DNA of 38,087 bases from Enterocloster alcoholdehydrogenati (GCF_013282095.1 NZ_BLTJ01000018.1:1-38087); one strand, 5' to 3'. Positions 18,035 through 25,874 are shown, counted from the first letter of the stretch. A program made the numbers and translations. The notes: generated by a model from the letters alone, not told the origin.

Positions 18035-21000
18035 ATGCCGTATTCCTCATACGACCATGACAAATTAGAAGCCGCCGAAACCATGCGGATAGAACGCCGG
18101 ATATATTTTGAAGCAAAGGACAGGGAGATTGCCCCTTATGCTTCCTTGCCGATTGCGCAGCTACTTTCCATGCGCAGCGAAAGCGCGGCGGCAGAACAGG
18201 CGATTTTTGACGACCTTAAAGAACGCGCCGCCGCATGGGAAGAACAGGCGGGAAGAACGCTTTTGCTGGATAAAACACTTGAATATGTGAGAACGCCGCA
18301 CGTCCAGCACACCGCTAACGAGTGGCAGACCACCGAGCATAACCGCCATATTCGCAGCAACCGGGTATATCAGATGAATTACTACATTTACGAGAATACC
18401 CGCTACGACAAAGAAGCGCAGAAATCTATCCCGTATTCATGGACGCTTACATGGAGCGTGCGCACCAACAGCCCAAGCAGAACCCAAGCGAAGATTGCCG
18501 GACAAGATAGAAAGGTTTTCACCGACAAGGCAGCTATGGAAAAGTATCTGAATGGGCGTATCAAAGCGTATGACCGCTTGTTTACGGAAATCTCCCCGCC
18601 TATCCCGCAGGAGTACGCCGACTATTTCAAAGTAAACGGTATGCTCATGCCGGACTACACCATAGAGGGCGAAGAACCCCCGCAGCAGCAACAGGCGGCA
18701 GCTATCCCCGAAAATACCGGGCAGGAAAAGGAGCGTGAACACATGAGCGAACAGTTTTCTATTATGATAGGCAACCGCAGCCGCTTTGACGCGGGCGACC
18801 CCGGCGGCTATTGGTTGGATATGCCCGCCACAAAGGAGCAGTTGCACGAAGCTATGCGGAACGTCGGCATTACCGCCGACAACCCGCAGGATTTTTCCAT
18901 TCGCGGCTATTCCGACGACCCGGAGAAACATATTGCCTTGCCTTATGAAATGGTATGCGCCGCCGACGTGGACGAACTCAATTTTCTTGCGGCGCGGCTC
19001 GAACAGCTTGACCCCGCCGAGGTTGGCAAGCTGAACGCAGCTTTGCAGCAGAAAAACGGGCTTGCAAATATTGGACAGGTAATTGACTTCACCTACAACG
19101 TGGATTTTTACGTCCATATCCCCGAAGTACATAACTACCACGATTTGGGCGACTATTACTTAAATCAATCCGGCATGGTACAAATGCCCGAAGAATGGAA
19201 AGGCGGCATTGACCTTTCTACTTTTGGCAGGAACGCTGCCGCGCAGGAAAAAGGCGCGTTTACCGAGTACGGCTATATCGTGGAAAGCGGCGACGAGTGG
19301 GAACGGCAGTTTGAGGGGCGCGAAGTGCCGGAAGAATACCGCATTATGAGTTACCCGCAGCCGGAGCGCGGCGAACAGGACAAAGCCTATATGGACGCAG
19401 CCGAAACGCAGCAAGCAGACGCACAGGCCGCAGAGCCGCAGCAGCCCCGCCCCGTCGTCCCCATTATCCTTACTTCCGAAAAGCCCGCCGAAAAGGTAAA
19501 GGAGATCACCGCGCGTTTGGAACAGGGCGTACAGGCGATTTTTGACAGCGACCGCTACAAAGAGTTTCTAACCGCTATGTCAAAGTTCCATGATTATAGT
19601 TTGAATAACACTATCCTAATTGCTATGCAGGGCGGCAATTTGGTAATGGGCTTCCGTCAATGGGAAAAGGAGTTTGACCGCCATGTAAAGAAAGGCGAGA
19701 AAGGCATTAAAATCTTTGCCCCCGCGCCCTACAAGGTGAAAAAGCTGGTTGATAAAATCGACCCCGAAACGAGAAAGCCCATGCTTGACCGCGAGGGAAA
19801 AGTGGTAAAGGAAGAAAAGGAAATCACCGTCCCCGCCTTTAAGGTTATAACCGTCTTTGATATTTCGCAGACCGAGGGCAAGGAGTTTCCCGACCTTTCC
19901 GTTAAACCGCTGCTTGCCGATGTGGAGCAGTACGAGGATTTTTTCGCCGCCCTTGAAAAAGCGTCCCCCGTCCCGATTGCATTTGAGCAGATCACAAACG
20001 GCGCAAATGGGTATTTCAGTTTGACCGACAAGCGTATTGCAATCAAAGAGGGCGTGAGTGAATTACAGGCGGTAAAGACCGCCATTCACGAAATCGCCCA
20101 TGCGAAGCTGCACGACGTAGACTTAAACGCCCCGCCGGAGCAGCAAAACCGCGTTGACCGCCATACCTGCGAGGTAGAAGCGGAAAGCGTCGCTTATACG
20201 GTTTGCCAGCATTTCGGCCTTGATACTTCCGATTACTCTTTCGGCTATGTGGCTGGTTGGAGCAGCGGCAAGGAAATGACCGAGTTAAAAGCGTCCCTTG
20301 AAACAATACAGACCACCGCAAAGGAACTCATTACCGAGATTGAGGGGCATTTTACCGAGTTGCAGCAGCAGCGGCAAGCCGAGCAGGAGCAGGGCGATAC
20401 CTTTTCCATTTATCAGTTAAAGCGCGGGGACGAAACAAGGGACTTGCGCTTTGAGCCTTATGACCGTCTGCAAGCGGCTGGACTTACCATTGACCGGGTA
20501 AATTATGAACTCGTCTATACTGCACCGCTTACAAAGGATATGACGCTGGGCGACATTTGGGAAAGGTTTAATATCGACCACCCCGCCGACTTTAAGGGGC
20601 ATAGCCTTTCCGTTTCCGACATTGTTGTGCTTCATCAGAACGACGAGGACACCGCCCACTATGTAGACAGTATCGGTTTTCAGCAAGTGCCGGAGTTTTT
20701 GCAGGAGCAGCAGACCCCCGTATTTGACAAGCTGCCGCCCGAACAGCAGCAAGCCTTGTCCGACACCGTACAAGACACTTTGCAAATGCTGGTTGACGCA
20801 GACAAGCGGATTTATGGCGACGTTACGGGCAAGACCCTTGAAGCAATCGCGGCGCAAGGATATTCCTACAAGGACGGGCAGCTTGAAAAGCAGCAGCCGG
20901 AAGCGACCCCCGACAGCCTTTTGACGGGTGAAACCGTTAGAACGCCGAGGGGCAATTTTCATATTACCGATATGAGCCGTGAACAGATCGAAGCGGCGGG

Positions 21001-21382
21001 ATTTGGTTTTCACCATGCGTCGGAGGACGGGAAGTATCTCATTATGGGGAATGGCACACAGGCTTATGCCATAGCCGCCGAGCAGCCGCAGCGGGATAAT
21101 CCCTTAAAGCACGTCGAGGACACCATAGAGCAGAACGACAACAATTTTGACGGGCTTATCAACAATACGCCGCAAACGCCCACCGTTGCAGATTTTGAGC
21201 AGCGGGCAAAGGCGGGGGAAGCGATTTCCGTTACCGACCTTGCAAAAGCGGTAAAAGCCGAGAAACGGGAACAGCCGCAGAAAAAACCGTCCATTTTGAA
21301 GAAGCTGGACGAATACAAGAAACAGGCGGCGCAGCAGCCGAAAGATAAACAGAAAGAGCATAAAAAGGATTTGGAGGTTTGA
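18035..21382 (+). CDS. Multidomain anti-restriction fusion (ArdA + ArdC/metallopeptidase + YodL + DUF4316-like)
   Basis: A 1115-residue protein built from parts often encoded separately. Residues 1-235 are an uncharacterised N-terminal region. Residues ~237-450 resemble ArdA DNA-mimic anti-restriction proteins (MSEQFSIMIGNRSRF opening, acidic). Residues ~485-580 match the ArdC N-terminal ssDNA-binding domain (LEQGVQAIFDSDRYKEF, RQWEKEFDRHVKKGEKGIK). A zinc peptidase motif AIHEIAHAKLH follows near 684, then a YodL-like domain near 790-890 and a DUF4316-like C terminus. Glutamine/glutamate-rich linkers separate the parts. It would protect incoming DNA from restriction. An in-frame internal start with its own ribosome binding site lies at 18743. 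Confidence 0.82.
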   Translation: MPYSSYDHDKLEAAETMRIERRIYFEAKDREIAPYASLPIAQLLSMRSESAAAEQAIFDDLKERAAAWEEQAGRTLLLDKTLEYVRTPHVQHTANEWQTTEHNRHIRSNRVYQMNYYIYENTRYDKEAQKSIPYSWTLTWSVRTNSPSRTQAKIAGQDRKVFTDKAAMEKYLNGRIKAYDRLFTEISPPIPQEYADYFKVNGMLMPDYTIEGEEPPQQQQAAAIPENTGQEKEREHMSEQFSIMIGNRSRFDAGDPGGYWLDMPATKEQLHEAMRNVGITADNPQDFSIRGYSDDPEKHIALPYEMVCAADVDELNFLAARLEQLDPAEVGKLNAALQQKNGLANIGQVIDFTYNVDFYVHIPEVHNYHDLGDYYLNQSGMVQMPEEWKGGIDLSTFGRNAAAQEKGAFTEYGYIVESGDEWERQFEGREVPEEYRIMSYPQPERGEQDKAYMDAAETQQADAQAAEPQQPRPVVPIILTSEKPAEKVKEITARLEQGVQAIFDSDRYKEFLTAMSKFHDYSLNNTILIAMQGGNLVMGFRQWEKEFDRHVKKGEKGIKIFAPAPYKVKKLVDKIDPETRKPMLDREGKVVKEEKEITVPAFKVITVFDISQTEGKEFPDLSVKPLLADVEQYEDFFAALEKASPVPIAFEQITNGANGYFSLTDKRIAIKEGVSELQAVKTAIHEIAHAKLHDVDLNAPPEQQNRVDRHTCEVEAESVAYTVCQHFGLDTSDYSFGYVAGWSSGKEMTELKASLETIQTTAKELITEIEGHFTELQQQRQAEQEQGDTFSIYQLKRGDETRDLRFEPYDRLQAAGLTIDRVNYELVYTAPLTKDMTLGDIWERFNIDHPADFKGHSLSVSDIVVLHQNDEDTAHYVDSIGFQQVPEFLQEQQTPVFDKLPPEQQQALSDTVQDTLQMLVDADKRIYGDVTGKTLEAIAAQGYSYKDGQLEKQQPEATPDSLLTGETVRTPRGNFHITDMSREQIEAAGFGFHHASEDGKYLIMGNGTQAYAIAAEQPQRDNPLKHVEDTIEQNDNNFDGLINNTPQTPTVADFEQRAKAGEAISVTDLAKAVKAEKREQPQKKPSILKKLDEYKKQAAQQPKDKQKEHKKDLEV
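18727..18745 (+). promoter_or_regulatory. Internal ribosome binding site and ATG at the ArdA domain
   Basis: AAAGGAG at 18727-18733 is followed nine bases later by an in-frame ATG (18743) that begins exactly where the ArdA-like domain begins (MSEQFSIMIGN). This looks like the start of a formerly separate ardA gene kept inside the fusion, and it may still give a shorter product. Confidence 0.6.
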
Positions 21383-21386
21383 TAGC

Positions 21387-21596
21387 ATGAATACCCGCTT
21401 TACCATTGAGGAAGAAAACATTGTTGCGATCTACGCCGAGGACAGCCGGGAAACAACGCTTGAAAATATCCTTGCCGCCATGCCCTACATGGACGAGGAT
21501 ATGCGCCAGCTTGCCGCCGCAGCGGTGAACAAGCTGCAAGCCATGACGGACAGCGAGTTTTCCGAAAGGGAGTTTATCTTGACCGACGAGGAATAG
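21387..21596 (+). CDS. TTRAP family transfer-assisting protein
   Basis: A 69-residue acidic protein (MNTRFTIEEENIVAIYAED opening, ending ILTDEE) matching the 'transposon-transfer assisting protein' family. Its exact role is unknown. GGAGG lies at 21372-21376, ten bases ahead of the ATG. It is the last gene of the plus-strand transfer operon and is followed by a strong terminator. Confidence 0.8.
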   Translation: MNTRFTIEEENIVAIYAEDSRETTLENILAAMPYMDEDMRQLAAAAVNKLQAMTDSEFSEREFILTDEE

Positions 21597-21603
21597 CCCA
21601 TAG

Positions 21604-21655
21604 AGAACAGGGGCGCGGTTGCCGATTTCCGGCACCGCGCCCCTGTTCTTTTTTT
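21604..21655 (+). terminator. Strong intrinsic terminator of the transfer operon
   Basis: A 16-bp perfect stem (AGAACAGGGGCGCGGT with its complement at 21634-21649), extended by an inner GCCG/CGGC pair, is followed by a run of T residues to 21655. It ends the long operon that starts with virB6 and insulates it from the convergent relaxase gene. The rest of the 21597-21797 gap shows nothing else. Confidence 0.93.
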
Positions 21656-21797
21656 GTCCTTGCGTGGACAATTAGAAAGCCGTTTTTGCGGGTTTGAATA
21701 TACTTTATCGTCTATGTCGTTTTCATGCGCTGGAAGCCGCAGAAACACAGGCGTTTTCAGCCCTTAACATTCCACTTGCCACCCCATGTTTTGCGCC

Positions 21798-23132
21798 TTA
21801 TCGCTCCTGCTCCCGCGCCCTGCTTTGGGACGGGTAAAGAATACTATCGACGTTCTTTTTGACAACGCCGTATTCCTGCATTTGCTTCTTGGCTTGCCGA
21901 TAATCTTCATACAATTTGGTTTTCCTGTCGTTTAAGCTTCTATACTCCTTGCGCAGCGCGGCGAGATCGGGCAGCTTCTTTATCTGCATTTCCTTTAATG
22001 CCCTTGCCGCAGCTTCAAACAGGATAATTTCGCTTTCATGCCCCCGCAGATACTTTTCCTTGTCCGGCGATTTTCGGTATTCATCGTAAATCGGTTTTAA
22101 CTGTCGGTATGTGGTGGTGTGCTTGATAAGCAGCGACAAATCAGACATACGCTGTTCCACTTCCTTAACCGCCTTTGCCGCCGCGTCATGAGCGGTCATA
22201 ATATCGGCTATCTTGCTTTCAAGTTCGCTATAATACTCAATCTTGTTTTCGGTTAGGAAGTTCATGCTTTTAGCAGCCTGTTTCAGATTATGGATTTTTG
22301 CCCACCGTTCATAGCCCGCCGACTGTTGGGCTTTGATACTGTTTTCAAGATCGACGACAAGCCGGATTTTCTTATCTTCCCGCAGCGTTTTTGTTTTGGC
22401 AACATACACGCCCTTGATACGCTCCTTTATCGCTTCTTCCGTATAGGCCGCGCCGAGCGTCTTTGTGCGGGTAAACCGTTCCTGTCCGGCAGCGCGAAAG
22501 GAAATGTATTTGCCCTGTTTGATTTCATACCCCATTTCCTGCAAGCGGCGCAGCAGTTCGTCAAAATCTTTCACTTGGGGAATGAGAGTATCTATCGCCG
22601 TTTTCAGCTTTGCTTTGTAGCTTGTCCCTTGCTTTTCGGCGGTGTATTCTGCATAGCTTTTTCCCTTGTCCTGTCCCGGTACGACGACGGATAGCCCATG
22701 CTCTTTACATATCCTGTCGCTGGTGCGCCGGATAAAGTGATAGCTTTGCTTGTTGGAATGGTACTTTTTGTAGTCAACGAAGCTAACCGCGTTGAAAATC
22801 AAGTGATTATGCAGATGGTCTTTATCGACGTGAGTTGTCAAAACAAACTCATACTTGCCGCCTAATACCGCCCCGGCAAGTTCCATGCCGATTTTGTGCG
22901 CTTCTTCCGGTGTGGTTTCTCCCACCGCAAAGGATTGTATCAAGTGCCGCCCTAAATGTGTGCCGCGATCTCCGGCAGCTTCCCGCGTCCATGCAAACTC
23001 AATATCGGCGGTTTCCAGCCCGCAGCCGAAAGAGGACGCAAGCAGCTTCCCGTCTGTCTTTTCGGGATTTAAGATATAGTCTATCGCAGCCTTTAAGGTT
23101 GATTTAATAGGGTGCGTCTTTGTAACCGCCAT
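21798..23132 (-). CDS. MOBP-type relaxase (element B)
   Basis: A 444-residue relaxase/mobilization nuclease that would nick B's oriT. The N-terminal domain opens MAVTKTHPIKSTLKAAIDYI and contains the metal-binding motif HLHNHLIFNAV near residue 108. The C-terminal half is coiled-coil-rich and includes GYERWAKIHNLKQAAKSM, also found in the element C relaxase, so the two relaxases are related. It overlaps the 3' end of mobC by 40 bases. Transcription runs opposite to the transfer operon and meets its terminator region. Confidence 0.9.
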   Translation of the reverse strand: MAVTKTHPIKSTLKAAIDYILNPEKTDGKLLASSFGCGLETADIEFAWTREAAGDRGTHLGRHLIQSFAVGETTPEEAHKIGMELAGAVLGGKYEFVLTTHVDKDHLHNHLIFNAVSFVDYKKYHSNKQSYHFIRRTSDRICKEHGLSVVVPGQDKGKSYAEYTAEKQGTSYKAKLKTAIDTLIPQVKDFDELLRRLQEMGYEIKQGKYISFRAAGQERFTRTKTLGAAYTEEAIKERIKGVYVAKTKTLREDKKIRLVVDLENSIKAQQSAGYERWAKIHNLKQAAKSMNFLTENKIEYYSELESKIADIMTAHDAAAKAVKEVEQRMSDLSLLIKHTTTYRQLKPIYDEYRKSPDKEKYLRGHESEIILFEAAARALKEMQIKKLPDLAALRKEYRSLNDRKTKLYEDYRQAKKQMQEYGVVKKNVDSILYPSQSRAREQER

Positions 23133-23422
23133 ATCTCGTCCACCGCCTTTTTAATGTCCTCTATATCCTGCCTGTAAACCGTCCCCGTCGCATTGGCGCG
23201 TTTTGCAATTTGGTTGATGTTCCGGCTCACCGCTTGCAGTTCCCGGATATATGCTTTTGTGTCGCTTCGGTCAACGACAAGAATATACCCGTCTATCGCC
23301 ATTTTACGGAAGTATGCCCCATACTGCTTTATGGGAAGCTGCTTCATCTTCTCGTCGATCAGCCGCTTTTCTTCTTCCGTAACGTAAAACTTCATCTGTA
23401 TATTTCTCTTTCGGTTTTCCAT
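23093..23422 (-). CDS. MobC-like relaxosome accessory protein (element B)
   Basis: A 109-residue basic protein with a ribbon-helix-helix-like start (RNIQMKFYVTEEEKRLIDEK) and the MobC-family segment SRNINQIAKRANATG. Such proteins bind oriT and help the relaxase open the nick site. AAAGGCGG precedes the ATG, and the candidate oriT lies directly upstream at 23441-23507, the expected position. It is translated together with the overlapping relaxase. Confidence 0.85.
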   Translation of the reverse strand: MENRKRNIQMKFYVTEEEKRLIDEKMKQLPIKQYGAYFRKMAIDGYILVVDRSDTKAYIRELQAVSRNINQIAKRANATGTVYRQDIEDIKKAVDEIWRLQRRTLLNQP

Positions 23423-23440
23423 TTCCGCACCGCCTTTCGG

Positions 23441-23507
23441 TATAAGGGTTTGGGATTATCCCAACAAGCATTTTCCGCAAACGGGTACTCGTTTGCTGTG
23501 CTTGCTA
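23441..23507 (-). other. Candidate oriT of element B
   Basis: Read on the minus strand, this 67-base segment has a hairpin GCAAACG/CGTTTGC followed by CTTGTTGGGATAATCCCAA and then ACCCTTATA. An inverted repeat followed by a short conserved flank is the usual form of MOBP nick regions. The same core (CTTGTTGGG, inverted CCCAA, ACCCT) occurs upstream of the element C mobC at 33756-33784. The position next to mobC and the relaxase supports the call; the nick base is not known. Confidence 0.65.
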
Positions 23508-23567
23508 TCTACTCCATACCCCCACCGAAAGGCGGTATTTGTTGCGCGTTCCTTTGATTTTGGACGC

Positions 23568-23600
23568 AAAAAAAGATTGCAGCCGCCATGCGCTGCAATC
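23568..23600 (-). terminator. Intrinsic terminator of the XRE regulator gene
   Basis: On the minus strand the stem GATTGCAG/CTGCAATC is followed by seven T residues (23574-23568). It lies 24 bases after the regulator's stop and separates it from mobC. Confidence 0.85.
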
Positions 23601-23623
23601 TCCCGATTTCTCATATTGTGAGG

Positions 23624-23986
23624 TTAATCCTCTGCTTTTTCGACTTCCGTTATCTCCCTTGCTGTTGCGGTTACAATCCGTATGCCTTTATCGCTCATAC
23701 CGTCCAGCAGCGCGTCAAGCTGCCGCCGCCCGGTGGATTTCTCCGCATTGCTGTTCGGGAAGAAAAATTGATCTACCGAAATATGATACCGGGTTACAAG
23801 GTCATAGAATACCTGTAAACTCGGCTGTTGTCCCTTGTTCTCGATATTCGCAAGGTAGCGCGGGGAAATATATAACTCGTCGCTTACCTTTTTGCGGCTC
23901 TCGCCGTATTCATTTCTCGCGGCTTTTATAGCTGCCCCGAAAGCCTTAAAGTCGTACAATGGTACGGGTCTTTTTGCCATTTTCAT
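23624..23986 (-). CDS. XRE-family transcription regulator
   Basis: A 120-residue protein with a Cro/CI helix-turn-helix at residues ~15-70 (AARNEYGESRKKVSDEL then YLANIENKGQQPSLQVFYDL). The C-terminal tail is short. The start is either of two in-frame ATGs at 23986 and 23980; AGGG lies just upstream. It is divergent from the cargo cassette and adjacent to mobC, so it may control mobilization genes, its own promoter, or both. Regulators of this type stand at this point in many Tn1549-like elements. Confidence 0.85.
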   Translation of the reverse strand: MKMAKRPVPLYDFKAFGAAIKAARNEYGESRKKVSDELYISPRYLANIENKGQQPSLQVFYDLVTRYHISVDQFFFPNSNAEKSTGRRQLDALLDGMSDKGIRIVTATAREITEVEKAED

Positions 23987-24073
23987 TCACCCTGTTACAT
24001 TTTACAGTTCACCTTTCTTTTTGGATATGTCCACACAATTCATATCATTAGGTTAAATACTTCCTGTTGTGTA

Positions 24074-24102
24074 TTGACAGTAGACTGATTTTCTGATAAA
24101 AT
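24074..24102 (+). promoter_or_regulatory. Consensus promoter of the cargo cassette
   Basis: A perfect -35 box TTGACA (24074-24079) is separated by 17 bases from TAAAAT (24097-24102). Transcription would start near 24109, just ahead of the leader ORF. The surroundings are strongly AT-rich compared with element B. Confidence 0.85.
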
Positions 24103-24130
24103 AAAATTTATGTAAAAGGAGGCGGCGTTT

Positions 24131-24157
24131 ATGTTGCATAGCATGCGTATTAGATAA
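24131..24157 (+). CDS. 8-codon regulatory leader peptide MLHSMRIR
   Basis: A very short ORF (MLHSMRIR, TAA at 24155-24157) has a near-perfect ribosome binding site AAAGGAGG at 24115-24122 and follows a consensus promoter. It lies inside nested base-pairing: ATAGCAT (24138-24144) can pair with ATGCTAT (24220-24226), and ATAAGCAT (24154-24161) with ATGCTTAT (24205-24212), enclosing a terminator-like hairpin. Short leaders of this kind precede ribosome-protection and rRNA-methylase resistance genes and act by ribosome stalling. The peptide itself probably has no other function. Confidence 0.75.
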   Translation: MLHSMRIR

Positions 24158-24177
24158 GCATTGAAAAAAAGGATTTT

Positions 24178-24202
24178 CCCATTTTCAACATGGGCTTTTT
24201 TG
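24178..24202 (+). terminator. Attenuator hairpin T1
   Basis: CCCAT (24178-24182) pairs with ATGGG (24190-24194), followed by CTTTTTTG. The stem is short, but it lies directly after the leader ORF within the alternative pairings described for it, as expected of a regulated terminator. Confidence 0.6.
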
Positions 24203-24308
24203 TCATGCTTATTTTGCGGATGCTATACAAAAAACTAACGACGTATAGATATAGTATAGACATAGTGCAAGCTATGCCTTAGTTTTGTTGTACTGCTCTG
24301 TGCATTAT

Positions 24309-24353
24309 AAATGCAGGTCAATGCTCATGTTGAGGATTGACCTGCATTTTTTT
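24309..24353 (+). terminator. Attenuator terminator T2 upstream of the KTR gene
   Basis: A 14-bp perfect stem (AAATGCAGGTCAAT, 24309-24322, with its complement at 24336-24349) has a 13-base loop, and the stem ends in a T run reaching 24353. It stands between the promoter and the structural genes, which start at 24379, so expression requires readthrough. Between T1 and T2 is a smaller CATAG/CTATG hairpin near 24261-24276. Confidence 0.85.
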
Positions 24354-24378
24354 GTGTAAAAAGGACGAGTGAAATATA

Positions 24379-24564
24379 ATGCTTAAAAAATATTGGATAA
24401 AATGTCCGATTTGTAACGGAAAGACGAGAGTTCAAGTATTTCATAATACTGTATTAAAAGATTTTCCTCTTTTCTGCCCTAAATGCAAATTGACGCATAT
24501 CATTGATGTAGAAAAATTAGAGATTGTAATCAAAAATACAGAAAAACAAACTTTTATTATTTAG
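24379..24564 (+). CDS. Cysteine-rich KTR zinc-ribbon protein
   Basis: A 61-residue protein with two CPxC pairs (CPICNGKTRVQ and FCPKCKLTHI) forming a small zinc ribbon with the KTR signature. Members of this family are found next to antibiotic-resistance genes on Gram-positive conjugative elements; their function is not established. AAGGACG (24361-24367) precedes the ATG. It lies 16 bases before the methyltransferase gene and shares its promoter and attenuator. AT-rich codon use matches the methyltransferase and differs from element B. Confidence 0.8.
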   Translation: MLKKYWIKCPICNGKTRVQVFHNTVLKDFPLFCPKCKLTHIIDVEKLEIVIKNTEKQTFII

Positions 24565-24580
24565 AAGAAAGGATATAAAA

Positions 24581-25564
24581 ATGAAACGTTTACCTAAATA
24601 TACGCCTGCGGAAGTACGGAATGATCCATACGGATTTACTTACAAAGAAATGTCGGAAGTTATTGGCGAGAATGAAGCAAAAGCCTTATATGAAGAATTA
24701 TATAAGCAATTACCACGCAAAAAAAATCTATCAATGTTGGTAAAAAATATTTGCAAAAGCAGTGATACTGAAAAGTATGTTTACGAACTGAAAGACAACA
24801 AATACATTGAAACGGTTTTTATCAAGCGGCGAGATGGTGGAACTGTTTGCGTGAGCACACAAGTCGGTTGTCCTGTTGGTTGTATTTTTTGTGAGTCCGG
24901 GCGAAATGGCTTTGTTCGTAATCTAACATCGTCAGAAATCGTACAACAGATTATATTGTTGCGTCGAAAAGTAAACCGTATCGTTTTTATGGGTATGGGA
25001 GAGCCTTTATTCAATTATGACAACTTGATAAAAGCAATCCATATTCTCCGAGATAGATATGGGCTCAACTTTCCAACCGACGGCATTACCATATCAACAG
25101 TTGGTCCGGTCGATCAATTAAAAAAATTGCGCGAGGAACATCTTAAAATTCAGTTGACAATATCTTTACACGCAGCAACACAATCTGCAAGAAATCGTAT
25201 TATTCCTCACATGCGCATATATGCTATTGAAGATGTTGTTAAGCAAGCCTTATCCTATTCTGAAAGGCATAATCGCAAAATTGTCTTTGCGTATTTGCTT
25301 TTACCGGGTATAAATGACCGGCCCTCAGATGTAAGACAACTTGCAAAATGGTTTCGGGGCAAAAAAGTTATGATTAACGTGTTACAATACAACCCAACAA
25401 GCAATTCAAGAATTAAAGCACCACAGAAACGGGAAATAGTTGCATTCAAACATCAATTAGAGCAAGCAGGACTTGAAGTTACTATGAGAGTTTCTCATGG
25501 CAGAGAGATTAACGCGGCTTGTGGACAGTTAGCTAACACATATAATAAATTCAAAAAAAAATGA
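24581..25564 (+). CDS. RlmN/Cfr-family radical SAM 23S rRNA methyltransferase
   Basis: A 327-residue radical SAM enzyme of the RlmN/Cfr family, which methylates A2503 of 23S rRNA at C2 (RlmN) or C8 (Cfr, giving resistance to drugs at the peptidyl-transferase centre). The iron-sulfur motif is CPVGCIFC near residues 99-106. FMGMGEPLFNYDN and ISLHA are RlmN-like, while LPGIND and QYNPT resemble Cfr. The C-terminal catalytic cysteine is in INAACGQL. The N-terminal part is short. AAAGGA precedes the ATG. The attenuated leader and its place as element cargo argue for a resistance gene rather than a housekeeping rlmN. Which carbon it methylates cannot be read from sequence. Confidence 0.88.
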   Translation: MKRLPKYTPAEVRNDPYGFTYKEMSEVIGENEAKALYEELYKQLPRKKNLSMLVKNICKSSDTEKYVYELKDNKYIETVFIKRRDGGTVCVSTQVGCPVGCIFCESGRNGFVRNLTSSEIVQQIILLRRKVNRIVFMGMGEPLFNYDNLIKAIHILRDRYGLNFPTDGITISTVGPVDQLKKLREEHLKIQLTISLHAATQSARNRIIPHMRIYAIEDVVKQALSYSERHNRKIVFAYLLLPGINDRPSDVRQLAKWFRGKKVMINVLQYNPTSNSRIKAPQKREIVAFKHQLEQAGLEVTMRVSHGREINAACGQLANTYNKFKKK

Positions 25565-25591
25565 TTAAAAGTGCCAGACGCATAGACGCAG

Positions 25592-25640
25592 AGCCGATAA
25601 CGCATTAGGTCAAAAAACCTATGTGTTATCGGCTTTTTTA
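25592..25640 (+). terminator. Terminator of the methyltransferase cassette
   Basis: AGCCGATAAC pairs with GTTATCGGCT (outer 10 bp of a longer stem reaching a CAAAAA loop), followed by TTTTTTA. It begins 28 bases after the methyltransferase stop. Confidence 0.92.
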
Positions 25641-25717
25641 TTTAATATTGCGCAAAAGCCGCTGTTCCCTATTATAGAATGGATTGCGGGTAGTGTATTA
25701 AAGTCGCCCTTTTTTAA

Positions 25718-25761
25718 GGATACGGCGGTATCGGGGAGGTATCGCCGTGTCCATTTTTATT
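25718..25761 (+). terminator. Second hairpin terminator downstream of the cargo
   Basis: A 15-bp stem with wobble pairs (25718-25732 with 25738-25752) and a GGGGA loop is followed by ATTTTTATTT. It belongs to the element backbone flanking the cargo slot rather than to the cassette. Confidence 0.75.
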
Positions 25762-25874
25762 TACTGTAACCCGCCTAATGCTTTGCGGTCAAAAAAAGCT
25801 ATGCTCCGCAAGCGGGATATTCCGGCTATGAATGTGAACTGTCAATACATTTAGCTACTGCTTACATTTCCTTT

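Noticed and set aside
18024..18059. 11-codon frame MKEYAVFLIRP overlapping the anti-restriction gene start
   Set aside because: It is close to the GAAAGGA site but too short to judge. The ATG at 18035 opens the conserved long frame, so I keep that.
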